From contig CM019236.1 of NCBI GenBank assembly GCA_009741485.1, positions 65,624,258 to 65,688,257 of the forward strand: DNA of 64,000 nt, given 5' to 3'. Under the pieces are notes generated by a model, which had not been told where the DNA came from, searched no databases, and was given only the letters and a program-made list of their open reading frames with translations. Shown here piece after piece: positions 22,439-33,204 of this stretch. The translations under genes were made by a program, and so were the position numbers. The stretch's first letter is position 1, and the number at the start of each line of letters is the position of its first letter. This DNA is from Malurus cyaneus samueli. Lineage: Eukaryota; Chordata; Aves; Passeriformes; Maluridae.

Positions 22439-24848
22439 CTGGGAGGAGAAAAAAGTCACCGAGAACCTGATGGGGGGACAAACCTCTCCCAGGACTGACT
22501 CACACAGGTCTGGTCTTTGCCCACCATCCCTGGACGGGGCGGGTGTGTGCTTTGGAAGGTGGCTCCTTGTGGGCACCTTCCTCTCCCTGCCTTTTCCAGT
22601 TTGCTTGGCCATTCCTTAAAGTACATGAAAGGCCCCACAAAAAGACCCGTGACTCATGGCTGGAACATGGGTGAGGGCGCCCCTGGCACAAGGGACAAAA
22701 AAAATTGGCTGAGAGGGAACCTGTGAGGCAGGTGGGACTTGACCCTGGAGCAAGAGCAGTACACCGACAACGCCCAATCAAGTGTCCGGGTGTCCAAGCA
22801 CCAGAAGCACCCCGTGATCCCAGCCACAACTTTGAGCACCACAGTAAGACCACACAACATCCATAACTCAACACCCATATCGGCGTGAGAGCAGAGCCAT
22901 TTCAAGATGACCTGCACTACAAACCGTGTGCAGAAGACAGCCCAGGTCACACTGGGAGCAATGGCCCGCCCACAAGGCATGTGAGGGAGAAGGAGATCTG
23001 GAACTTGCTGGGGTTGGTGGCAAGGTGGTGTTGCTGCTGGCATGCTCTCCAGAAGGTATCAACTTCCTCTGGCATCTGCTTTGTGGTGATGACAATTTGG
23101 AAGAGCAGAGCCACAAACAGGCGGGACAGAAAAAAGAATCACCACCTTGGCACTCAGGCACCTGGAGAATCACCCACAGCACCAGAGTTCCCTGCAAAAG
23201 AAGCAGCCCAAGACAGCGCTCAGGCCCGAGGTGTCCATGTGGCAGGGCCGAGGGGAGACGCAGGGGGAGCACTGGGCCTGGTGTCCCCTGAGCCCACCAC
23301 TAGCCCAGATTTCACCCAGCGCCTGAGGCAGCGAGAGGATGGAGAGCTGCTGGAAAGGCAATATGGGCAAGCAAAGGCCAGTTCCACAAACTCACTGCCA
23401 GGCAAAACTCCTTGCTGATTCCATCAGAGGTGGTCGTACTGTTAGTGGCCAGACCTCCATGACATTGATACTGTGGGCATCACATTCTCCATGCTGGTCC
23501 AATGGCTATGGTCCTCCAATAATTGCAGCAGCTCTGTGGGATCACAGCTCGTTCAGGGGTGCTCAAGTCACGTACCATGCCGGTGCAGCTGTGGGGACCC
23601 AGGTGACAGAGCCCCGGTGCCCTGAGGGGCAGGCAGGGAGCACGGCAGCAGGCTCAGGAAACAGAGGGGCCTGAGGCTCCTGGAACTCTCTGCCTGTCTG
23701 GCACAGCCCATTGGACAGGCTCTACGGGTGAGGGGCCCTACAGGCTGTGAGCCCTGAGCTCTCAAGGCAGTGGGTCCCATACCTGTCACACGATGGGGCA
23801 CAGTGCAAGAGGGTGAGCACCACATTGCAGGATGTTCTTCAGCGAGCCTCAGAATGTCAATGTGCAGTGTGGCATTCGCAGTGACACAGGAAAGGAGTGT
23901 CTGGTGAATTTTTCTCACCATGGCTGGCACCTGGAGGAGCCATGGGAAAAACTGGAGCACTGTCCAAGGCGGTAACTTCCCCCAAAGAAGTGCTTCCCTT
24001 GCCACAACACTGTCCTGGCCTCAAAGGCTTAGAGGGCCGAGTGGACGTGGCTTGAGGGGCCATCTGATCCTGGGAGGCCTCCAGCCCTAGCCCCAGGCTG
24101 CTTACCTGCTTCTGGGCAGAAACACAAGGGTCCTCATAATAATCAGGTATGAGTTCAAGACTCACACTTGGAGTGGGCATGGTGTCAGTACTAGCAATGC
24201 CCTGAGTCTCTCTGATGTCTGTGCTTGTGGTTGTGTCCTCAGACAGTGCCTGCTCAGCATTCTTCCTGCCATCTGTCACTGCTTTGTCAGACTTTTCAGG
24301 CTTCTGCACTGGTTTTCAGTGTTCTCAGCTGATCTGTGCGGACATCAGGTTCAGCCTGCAGCTCGCTTGGCTGGGGTCAGCTTGGCTGTGCCCTCACTGG
24401 GTCTGATGTTGCTGTTTCTAGCTGAATGGCAAGAACTTGGGAACCGCTGCAGGGGAGCCAAAGACAGGGATATTCCATGGAGTGCTTCAAACATGGTGCT
24501 CAGCTCAGCAGTGACAGCAGGCCCGGGCCTGGTGGGGATGGCTGCAGGTACCTGCAGTGCTCTGCGGAAGCAGCCACGGGCGGGGTCCTGCTCTCGTGTC
24601 CGGTCCATGCCGGCATCTGGCAAAGAGGGAGCGCAGCCAGAGATGACGGGCTGCGTGAGAGACCAGAGAACACAGCCCAGCCCTGCGCTCCCCAGGCAGG
24701 GACAGCCCCGGGATGCCCAGGGGATGGAGCACGGAGGGGCAGCCCCAGACCCTCTTCCACCTTACCCATGGCCATGCCCACGGTGTGGGATGGGGTGGGG
24801 CCAAGCTGGCTGTAGCCATCAGCCCTGTGGGCCAGCTCTGCCACTCAC

Positions 24849-24966
24849 CGTCGTGCCGTGGCTGGCGCTGCCCCAGCTCTTCAGGCTGTTGTGCTGGGGC
24901 AGCTGCAGGTCCTTTCCTTTTTTTCCCTCTGAGTACTTGGAACAGTCTGCGGAATCTGCCCGCCAT
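24849..24966 (-). CDS. MROH-like exon 1 (N-terminus), copy 2
   Basis: It starts MAGRFRRLFQVLRGKKRK at the ATG complementary to 24,964-24,966; the codon six bases upstream is GTG, not a start. It ends in phase 1 at CACGACG before GTGAGT. A basic N-terminus followed by QQPEELGQRQPRHD suits the short first exon of avian MROH-like genes. It joins in frame to exon 2 (24,616-24,552, reading DAGMDRTREQDPARGCF) and then to exon 3 RFR. This is the only exon 1 in the window. Confidence 0.7.
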
Positions 24967-24974
24967 TGCCACAG

Positions 24975-25340
24975 TCTTGCCTCGAGGGCACCTGCAAGAG
25001 AAATGCCTCAGGAAGACTCTGACAAATAAGTCCTGCAGTTGTGCCTTGAAGGCACCTGCAACAGGGAAGCCTCAGGAAGGTTACAGGACAGCAAGTCCTG
25101 CACTCTTGTCTTGAGGGCTCCTGCCACAAGGAGAGGTGTCTCCTCGTAAATGATCCAATCACCAGATCTAACAATCTGGCCTGAAGGGCACTGACCACGG
25201 GATGGGAGGTGCCCCAGAAAAGCTCCGGGTCACCGGTCCAGGGTCTGCCCTCAAGAGCACCTGCAAAAGAAAAGCCTCGAGGAGGCCACAGGTCACCAAG
25301 CCCTGTGGTCTGGCCTCGAGGTCACCTGCAGGCGTAGCGC
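24975..25340. repeat. Tandem repeat of ~65-70 bp units upstream of MROH-like exon 1
   Basis: About six units begin near 24,970, 25,036, 25,101, 25,169, 25,239 and 25,304. Each has a CTTGCCTCGAGGGCACCTGC-type core, then AAGCCTCAGGAAG and a CAAGTCCTG-like end. Units are diverged by substitutions and small indels. The array is absent from unit 1, where ~780 bp are deleted. Confidence 0.7.
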
Positions 25341-25470
25341 TTCGGAAAGCTCTGGTCAGGAACGAACGAGTGCGCCGTGCAGAAAATCCTCACAGCACCA
25401 CTCTGTCGCGTCCTCTCCCGTCGCGTGCTCCGAGCACTGTGGCGTGGCCGTGCCGCCGGCACCTATGTCA
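25340..25470 (-). promoter_or_regulatory. Candidate CpG-rich promoter of MROH-like copy 2
   Basis: A short CpG-dense stretch (GGAACGAACGAGTGCGCCG, TGTCGCGTCC, CCCGTCGCGTGCTCCGAG) lies ~400-500 bp upstream of the exon 1 ATG on the minus strand. No TATA box is evident. The call is from position and composition only. Confidence 0.3.
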
Positions 25471-25570
25471 CGACGTGTCACAAAGGGCCCTCTGACACCC
25501 TGTCCAGTTTCATCCCATGGTGACCATGCTGCTCTGTGTCACAAAGGACCCTTGCTCACACTGCCAGCTG
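25466..25570. repeat. Two ~65-bp units with GTGTCACAAAGG
   Basis: GTGTCACAAAGGGCCCTCTG at about 25,477 and GTGTCACAAAGGACCCTTGC at about 25,536 start two adjacent units. The same pair is at about 15,950-16,050 in unit 1, where it directly abuts the exon 1 deletion. Confidence 0.55.
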
Positions 25571-26995
25571 CCCAGGGACTGCCCCCACCCCACCCAAAGT
25601 GGCCCAGGTTTAAAGGAATCCGTTGCCCCGGGTGTCTCAGGCAGCCCAACAGGAACTTTAGGAACGGCTCCAACAATAAGCAAAGCTCCCTGCTCTGTGG
25701 CTCAGGGCAGCAGAAGGAGCCCCCATGGCTGCCAAAGCAGCCACAGCGGGAAGGGCACGGGGCTTCCCACAGAAGCTCCTTGGGACAAGTCCTGACTGCT
25801 GGCCATCCTAAATGCAGGGGTGTGACACAGACAAGGGTCATGTGGGCCAGGGCACAAATGTTGCTCTGACCCCTGGGGCCCAGGGAGAACTGAAATCAGC
25901 AGGTGTGGCAGAGTCCCTCCAAAGCAGATTTGCATCCCCCGGGTTCTGGCAGGTCTCGTACCCATGTCCGCTTCAGAGCTTCTCCAAATCACCGTCTAAT
26001 CTGAATTCTGCTATTCAAGTGTTTCTAGGTTTTGTTGTTTTTCATTGTTGAGGAGCCTTGGTGTCATATAGAGAACGCTGTACAAAAACTACATAGTTCA
26101 AATAAATTTCTGCCTTTGCTCTGGGAGACAGTGTCTAATTATGCTGCAATATATTTTTTAATTCTCACCCTTATTAGTGGTTTCACATAAACAGAAGATT
26201 AACCACAGTATTGAGATCTATTTCTGTATCAATTCAAAATAATTAATGGTCTTAGTCACAAAATGTGACAGAGACCTGTGCCCCTGGGGGGCTTCTCTGC
26301 CAGAGGGCAGCCAAAGCCAATGTGTCTGTTCTCCTTCCTACAGGTGGCCATTGGTACCTGTACCAATTGGTACAAAGCTTGGTATCTGTTGAGCTGTTAC
26401 TCCATTCTGGAATTTTTTTCTAATTGAAGTAATTTCCCACACCACAAAAAAATCTTTGCTGTGAAGGCATAGAGAGAATATAGCAATTAATGATTTAAAT
26501 TCAAGAAAGCTTTACTTCCCATTGTTCAAGTCACCTATTCAAAAATGTTGCAAACTTCCAAATTAATTACTTTTGCTGAGAACGTGGGAGATTTGCACAT
26601 TTGCTTCCCATCTCATACAGCAACTCATTTGCCTTACTGTCATTCATCCAGAGTCACCTACAAAAAATAACACCAAACGGAAGGCAAAAAAATTCAACAT
26701 TCTTTTATTTGCAAACGGTTTTCTATGAAGGGATAATGTATAATCATTCTATTATGGAATAAAAGCTCTCAAGGAACCAGATTCCACTCAGTGTTTTAAA
26801 GGTACCTCAAATATATTAATATATTGAAAAAGGCTAATCCTCCCCCTTCTACAGATATCAAAGTGGCCAATAAAATGTAGCTCTCTCCCTATCTTCATGA
26901 GAATCAGTACTGGTAAAGGATGCAAGGCAGCTGGGCAAGCTTTCTCCAGCACCATCTTTACTCTCAGGAGAGCTGGAACATTGCACAGTGTGAAA

Positions 26996-28089
26996 AACAA
27001 AGTTCACTCTCCTTTAAAACCTTAAAAAGGTTTTAATAAATGACAGTAGGGTACATAAAAGCAAAAGGATACAGCACAGGGTCTTGGCAGTTTGCCAGAG
27101 GCACGCCTGCTATTGACAGGACACATCTTTAAATACATTTCGTATTGCATCAGCTTAATGCTTGTTCATAGGCATTTATGCATATTCAGACTTTTCCAGA
27201 ACAGTTTAACATGGATCCACCTTTTTAGAGCATAGGCAGTGATGATGTTTATGCCTCTGGGGTCGTGTGCGTGTGACCCCTTTTTGGTAGTTTTAGCAGA
27301 TGGTCCTTGTCGATGAAGAAGTGTCCGCAGCAGGGGCCCCTAATGGGTGGCGACACCCCTGGCCTGTCCATGCAGATACGATTGTCTGAAGGCTGGGGGT
27401 CCCATCAGCCAGGCTCCTTTGCACAGCAAAGCATGGACATTCCACAAGCTCTTCTGACCAAATGGCTTCTCCACTACATATTCCAAAGCCCCTCTTCCTT
27501 CCACCCCCACTTTTTGCTGTCAGGGTCTGTGCTGATTCAGCAGCCAATAGCCAGGAGGTGTTAAGCTGTGGTCCTTTTCTCATACATTCTTTTTCCTTAT
27601 CTTTCCTTGTTTGGTCAGTGCAGCTGCAGCCGGGGCTCCATTCAGAATCTTAGTGGCTCTTCCTGCAGCTTTTCTACAGTTTTGCTGTAATGTGTAAAAA
27701 AATCTTTCAGGAAATGTTAAACTCACAAGCTGTAACACTTTAATTAGTGTAAGTTAACCATAAGTACGCTAAAACAACAGCATCAGCTGTATTATAACTG
27801 TATGAGTTACAAAAGAAAAACCAAAAACAATAGTGATTATTTAACCAATATTCTCCATAACTGAACTACTTATGCAAAAAAAAAGGCAACTTCAGACAGA
27901 TAGCGACCTTCTTAATATCTGCGAAATCCAACAGAGTCTGTGTTTTAAGAATATATAATTAATGTAACAAAGAAAGAAAAAGATGAAGAAGGAAAAAACC
28001 AAAAATCTTGATGAACTAAGTACAATCCCTGCTGGCTCAGGAGGCCCCAGCAGACGCCAGTATGACTTCCTGTATTCGGGGTGCATCAC
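26996..28089. other. Between duplication unit 2 and right arm, no gene seen
   Basis: The stretch is AT-rich with a GC-richer patch at about 27,300-27,650. Open frames are short and overlap on both strands. A long terminal repeat is possible but no ends were found. Confidence 0.5.
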
Positions 28090-28440
28090 TGATGGGGTGG
28101 CTGGTGCCCCTGGATTTGCTGAGGGGACGTGAGGATCTCTGAGGGAGTGGAAGGTGCCCAATTGATGCTGAGGGGCCATGAGTTCCCTGAGCAGGTGGCA
28201 GGTGCCTCATGGTCTCACTGAAGGGAAGGCAGATGCCCTGTGCATTGCTGGAGGTGCCACGAAGGCCTCTGAAGCACATGCAGATGCCCTGCATGCCATT
28301 GAGGGGACAGAAGGGTCACTGAGGGGGAGGCGGGTGGCAGGTGCTGCGGATTGCACTGAGGTGACATGGGAGTCACTGAAGGGGAGGCGGGTGTCTGTCG
28401 TGTTGCTGAGGGTACGTCAGAGCCACTGAGGAAACGTGAG
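28090..28440. repeat. Minisatellite of ~60 bp units, right arm
   Basis: Units carry CTGAGGGGACGTGAG-, CACTGAGGGGGAGGCGGGTG- and GCAGATGCCCTG-type cores. About five to six units are the reverse complement of 20,760-21,055, with one or two extra units at the left. Confidence 0.65.
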
Positions 28441-28800
28441 GGTCACTTGAGGGGCAGACGGCATGCCGTGTGTCGCTGAGGGGACCCGCGCCTGGCTGAA
28501 GGTACGCCAGGGCCGCTGAGGGGACGCGGGCCCGCCCTGAGGGACACGGGAGGGGCGGGCGGGTCCCGCTGCGCCGCCGCCGCCGCCGCCTCCTGATCGG
28601 CGCCGCAGGGGAGCGCTTCCCGCCAGGCGCGGGCGGCCCCGCCCCCGGTCCCCTCAGCCGCCGGGCGGGAACTCGAACGCGCTGTGGCGGCCCTGTGGGC
28701 GAGAGCCGGGCGGGCTGCCGGGAGCGCTGTGCGAGTCGCCCTGGGGCAGCCCTGCGCTGAAGCACACGGAGGAGGGTGGGGCAGCGCCGACACAACACCG
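28440..28800. promoter_or_regulatory. CpG-rich block in the right inverted arm
   Basis: The mirror copy of 20,405-20,760, with a short CCG run at about 28,573-28,592. It lies ~1.1 kb beyond the minus-strand polyadenylation signal of copy C, so it is not an obvious promoter for that copy. A transcript in the other direction is possible but unproven. Confidence 0.45.
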
Positions 28801-29908
28801 ACAGGGTGCTGCAGTTTGTGAGGGGAAAAGCTAAGGGCTTCGGGGAGGAACTTCTTAGCTGGGAGGAATGCTGGGATTACGTGGAGTCACCTGTAGGGCA
28901 GAGAATGAATATTTGGGGTTAAAACTGAGGTAATCCCTGCAATGTGAGAGTAAAATCTGAGGTAATCTGTGAGCACTGCTAGAGGACATTTTGGTGGCAA
29001 AATTTGAGGTGACCTCTAGGGGAGAAAATGTCTGTGTGAAAAGTCTGAGGTAATTTGTAGGGCACACATAGAAAAAACTTTGGTGGAAACCCAAAATAAA
29101 TTTATGGGTCAAAAAGAAACATTTTTGGTAGAAAATCTCAATTTCTCTGCCTTCCCACTACCTTGCCCTCTTGCCCTCCTGGATCCCAACAAGCCCAGCA
29201 TGGTGACCTTGGGTGTGTCCCCACTCCTGCTGAGCCTCTGCCTCCAGGGCTTCTGTCACAGGCTTGGGAGATGCCTTGGGCAAACACCACAGCAGCCGGG
29301 TGGCAGGAACAAGGCAGCTGCCTGGGGGCTGCTTCTGGCCTCTGACACCCTTCCTCAGGGCTTCCCCCCCATCCCCTCAGGGCCTCCTGTCCCTTGTAGC
29401 CTCCTGCCACCCAGCCCCTCACACATCCCCCTCGTGCCTTCTCACTGCCTTGTCCCATCTGGGCCTCTGCAGCACCTCATCCCTGCACGGCTTCCCACTG
29501 CTCCATCCCCTCCGGGTCTCCCCAGCCCGGCCACCCTACCAGGCAGCGGCACAGCCCGACAGAGCCAGAGAAGCCACATCAAGAGGCACCTGGGAGCCCT
29601 CAGCAATCCAGCCAGTAACACACGGGCAGGATTCAGATGGCAATTCTGGCTGTGAGAGGGGTTGTGGCCATCTCCAGGCACCAGTCTTGCCAGGATACGC
29701 TCAGCTCTGGCCTCTGCCCACCCGCTCTTCTGCCCACTCAGAGTGTTAAGGCTTCAGCACAAGCACCAAAGGCCAAGGGGCTTCTGGCCACATTCCCATT
29801 CCACACTGCACACCTGGGCAACTTGCTGAGCACACACCGTTTTCCCCTCTTCCCCTGTGCACTGCACAACTGGACACCAAAAGAAAGCCTGAGTTTTAGA
29901 ATACATTA

Positions 29909-29914
29909 TTTATT
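29909..29914 (-). terminator. Polyadenylation signal, MROH-like copy C
   Basis: TTTATT on plus is AATAAA on minus, in a TAAGTAAATAAATAATG context mirrored at 19,275-19,280. Confidence 0.5.
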
Positions 29915-31918
29915 TACTTAACAAAGAAAGAAGAAGTAAGAAAAAAAAGAATCTTGAGGAACTATGTCAAGTTAAAATCCCTGCTGCCTCATGTGGCCCA
30001 GCAGACAGCAGAGAGATCAGCTCTCCTCAGGGCGCCAGCAGTGCAGGCAGCCACAGCCCCACAAACGAAGCCATGCTCATCCAGAGCAGCCTGGAGAAGA
30101 GCCCACAGCCCAGGGAAGGGAGCAGAGTGTGGAAGTGAGCTGCCAGCCCCTGATTGCAGCGCTGGGCAGGGACACAGCTCCCAGCTCCAGGCACTGAGTG
30201 CCGTGCCCAGGGGGTTTCTCCAGGCTCAGGCTGGGGCTTCCAGGCTGTCCTTACCAGGGGCTCGCCAAACTTTAACAGCTGCATCTTCTTCACCACCATT
30301 TGGAGATCCCTTCTCTTCAGGAGCTCAGCCGCAGAAATCAGCATTTCCCAAGGAATCTGGAGAGCAGCAGAAATCCGGAGATAGGACCTCAGCCCAGGAC
30401 ACAGGACCCACGTCCCTGTGCCAAGGCCCTGAGGAGGCTGCAGCCCTGCCGAGCCCCCTGTGATGGGGACAGCAGCAGCCCACGTGTCCACACCTGTGCC
30501 ACACATCGTTCTCATGCTGGCAGTGGAGGAAGAGTGGGACCAGGCTGTGGCGCACTTGTGCCTCGACATGATCTCCAGGATGCGTGTCACCAACCTGAAA
30601 GGCACAGAGCACTGACAGGGGACCCAGCCAGCAGGAGCCCAGAATCGCACAGGGCTGGGCCCAGGCAGCAGCACAGGGCACGGGCACCGTCCCAGGCAGC
30701 TGCGGCTACGAGAGGGCAGAGAGCTGGGAGGCAGCTGAGAGAGGCAGCGCTGGCCTTCAGGCTCACCTCCACAAGGAATGCCAGGAAGGGCAGATCCCAG
30801 CGTGGCTTCTCTGTGCTGAACAGCTGCAGTAGGTAGAATGCGATGTGGGAACACGTGTGCATCAAGTCACGGCGCAGCTCCCTGGCAGGGGGGAAAAAGG
30901 CACCAAGAGCCTTAGGAGGGGAGACAAACCTGTCCTGGGACTGACTCACACAGGTCTGGTCTTTGCCCACCATCCCTGCAGGGGGTGTGTGTTCTTTGGG
31001 AGGCGGCTCCTTGTGGGCACCTTCCTCTCCCAGCCTCTTACAGTCTGCTCGGCCATCCTCGGTGATCAGGCCCTCTCACCCATGACCACGGGGACTGTGT
31101 GAGACCATGGGCACAGGGCACAAGTGCTGGGGGCAGCGGGGAGAAGGGGCTCTCACCTGGCCAGCAGACGCACGGCATAGTGCTGGATAACAGCACAAAG
31201 CAGTGTGTCCCAGCAATGCCCATGCTCCAGGGCCAACACCTCTTTCTCACACCACAGTCGGCAGAGGAGAGCCTTCATGACCTGCGCTGCAAATCTGTGT
31301 GCAGAACAAAGCCCCGGTCACACTGGGAGCACAGGGACTGGCTACAGGGGCATGGGAGGGACAGGAGATATGGAATCTTTTGGCATGGTGGGAAGGTGTT
31401 GTTCCTCCTGGCATGCTCTCCAGAAGTTATCAACTTCGTCTGGCATCTGCTCTGTGGTCATGACAACATGGAAGAGCAGAGCCACAAACAGGTGGGCAGA
31501 ATGAAGCATCATCACCCCCTGGCACTCAGGCACCTGGGCAATCACCCACAGCACCAGAGTTGCCTGCAAAAGAAGCAGCCCAAGACAGTGCTCAGGCCCG
31601 AGGTGTCCATGTGGCAGGGCCCGAGGGGAGATGCAGGGGGAGCACTGGGCCTGGTGCCCTCTGAGCCCACCCCTAGCCCAGGTTTCACCCAGCGCCTGAA
31701 GCAGCGAGAGGATGGAGAGCTGCTGGAGAGATGCGTGGGGGTTTAGCAAAGGCCAGTTCCACAAACTCACAGCCAGGGCAAAGACGCCCGTGTCATCACC
31801 ATCAGATGTGAACTCTCTGTGCAGAGGCCACTCCTCCAAGACACAGAGAAGGGTCGGCATCACCTTCTCCACTGTCGGTCCCGACGAGCCTATGGTTCTC
31901 CAGATCATGGCAGCAGCT
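29909..31918 (-). pseudogene. MROH-like gene, copy C (5'-truncated, fused exon)
   Basis: Exons: 5 31,918-31,771; 6 31,563-31,377; 7 31,294-31,157; 8 30,881-30,767; a fused exon 30,594-30,494; 12 30,356-30,255. Exons 5, 7 and 8 are fully open and closest to family consensus (GVFALA at the end of exon 5; QHYAVRLLAR at the end of exon 7). Exon 6 is 187 bp (188 expected) and its donor is AT instead of GT. The fused exon joins the first ~36 bp of exon 9 to the end of exon 11; its E11 part reads SLVPLFLHCQHEN in frame with exon 8, then loses one base. Exon 12 reads PWEMLISAAELLKRRDLQM. Exons 1-4 are gone: similarity stops at about 32,126, where an LTR-like block begins. Confidence 0.75.
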
Positions 31919-32125
31919 CTGAGGGATCACAGCTCAGTGTCAGGGGCGCTCAGTCACAGTACCATGCCCGGTGCAGCTGTGGGGGCCCAGGTGACAGAGC
32001 CCCAGTGCCCTGAGGGGCAGGGAGGGAGCACGGCAGCAGGCTCAGGAAACAGAGGGGCCTGAGGCTCCTGGAACTCTCCGCCTGTCTGGCACAGCCCATT
32101 GGACAGGCTCTACCGGGGGAGGGGC

Positions 32126-33204
32126 CTGTCACTGTGGGGGACTGCGAGGAGTTCTTTGAAAAATGGATGGTCAGGAATAAAATGAAATCAAACGAGACAA
32201 ACTTTTTATCTGAGAACAATTTATTGGTAACAAAAATCGAGAAGAAGCGAGTTGCCTACTAAAGAGGCTGGAAAATATAGCACAACAGAAAGGAATTTAG
32301 AAAAGGAATGGGTAGAGAGAGAAAGGAGCCAGAGGAGAGGGCGGGCCTTACCACTAGCAGGACCGGGGAGTGCTGTCAGCGTCCATGTGACGGGGGTGAG
32401 TGCGCTGCTGCCAGAGGGAGCGCAGCTCTGGGAGAGTAATGCAGCTCCCGCGGTAATGGGCTGCTGGACATACGGTGAGTGGACACTCGGACAGGTCTGG
32501 GACCCTGGGTGCAGTCGGAGCGAGGATCGCAGCGGCGGGTGAGGTCGGAGGCAGGCAGGTAGTTCAAGCAGGACAGGCGGCGCGCTGGGTCAGCAAAGGA
32601 GCGGGGCGAGGCAGACCCTGCACTGGAGGCTTGGAGGGCAGATGGCGTCCTGCCGAGCGCCAGGAGGGAAGGCGTGGTGGGCAAGTGAGAGATAGCGAGG
32701 GCAAAAATACAGGCAGGCTGGAGCCGGGGAATAAAGGACCCCTCAGCAGCAAACCCAGCAGCAGTGAGCAACAAAGAGCAAAAAACCCCAGCCACACGCA
32801 CAGAGACAGAAGAACACCCCCAACTCCAGCACAGCAAAGTCCCCCCCAAAACTCTGCACCGCAAAGTCCAGCTCTATAAAGTCCAGCTCTCTCAAGTCTC
32901 ATGATGCAGTTGATTTTTATACTCCCTGGTTCTTCCTAAAGTCTGCCTCCTGACCAGGAGACCATTGATCCAATCCAGCCTTCTTCCATTGGTGGAGCCC
33001 TTCCACCATCGGATTGGAGAAATGTCTCTGGGGGGAGCTGTGTCTCCAGGTGCCCATGTGAGGTGTTGCCAGGCAAAATCCCCCCAGAGAAAAGGCTTCA
33101 CCCATTTCCTGTTTACCTCCTGCAGGTGCACGTGTGCACCCTTTCCCGCACATGCCTCTGACAAGCAGTATTGAGTCAAACCAAGATTAAAATGGCTCCT
33201 CACA
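32126..33204 (-). mobile_element. Putative LTR or LTR-derived promoter block
   Basis: On the minus strand the block opens TGTGAGGAGCCATTTTAATC at 33,204 and ends near 32,126 with CAGTGACA, so it has TG...CA ends. It contains a TATA-like GTATAAAAATC near 32,915-32,925 and AATAAA (TTTATT on plus) near 32,221. A ~15-bp tandem repeat, AGAGCTGGACTTTATAG, is near 32,870-32,890. Its left edge coincides with the point where MROH-like copy C loses homology. No target-site duplication was seen, and the distance from TATA to poly(A) signal is long for an LTR. A short gene is the alternative. Confidence 0.4.

Larger units (their letters stand above)
21682..24966 (-). pseudogene. MROH-like gene, copy 2 (internally deleted)
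   Basis: Exons by homology and splice sites: exon 1 24,966-24,849; 2 24,616-24,552; 3 24,446-24,106; 4 23,930-23,783; 5 23,533-23,396; 6 23,191-23,005; 8 22,438-22,324. Exon 2 has a good GT donor, unlike copy 1. Exons 1 and 2 join in phase. Exon 3 (341 bp, 348 in copy 1), exon 4 (148, expected 149) and exon 5 (138, expected 148) are frameshifted by small deletions. Exon 7 has a lost acceptor (CACACGGTTTG) and diverged sequence after ~40 bp. Exons 9-14 are missing. A functional product is unlikely if the sequence is right. Many single-base losses suggest possible consensus errors. Confidence 0.75.
21058..26995. repeat. Segmental duplication, unit 2
   Basis: This is the direct counterpart of 10,541-17,340. 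It carries many one- or two-base losses relative to unit 1, for example GCTCGTACACTGACGG (21,189-21,204) against GCTCCGTACACTGGCACGG (10,679-10,697). Unit 2 keeps MROH-like exon 1 and its upstream tandem repeat, but has lost exons 9-14: the 3' end is joined directly to the intron before exon 8 near 22,225-22,265. 22,620-22,905 does not match unit 1. Confidence 0.85.
28155..30975 (-). repeat. Inverted-repeat arm, right
   Basis: The reverse complement of 17,655-21,055, including minisatellite, CpG-rich block, the ~700-bp non-coding segment 29,160-29,870 and the 3' half of an MROH-like gene. It lacks the part matching 18,000-18,600 (exons 9-10), where a deletion fused two exons. Confidence 0.85.

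Noticed and set aside
24967..24972. Start of MROH-like exon 1 two codons further upstream
   Set aside because: The codon there is GTG; the first ATG is complementary to 24,964-24,966.
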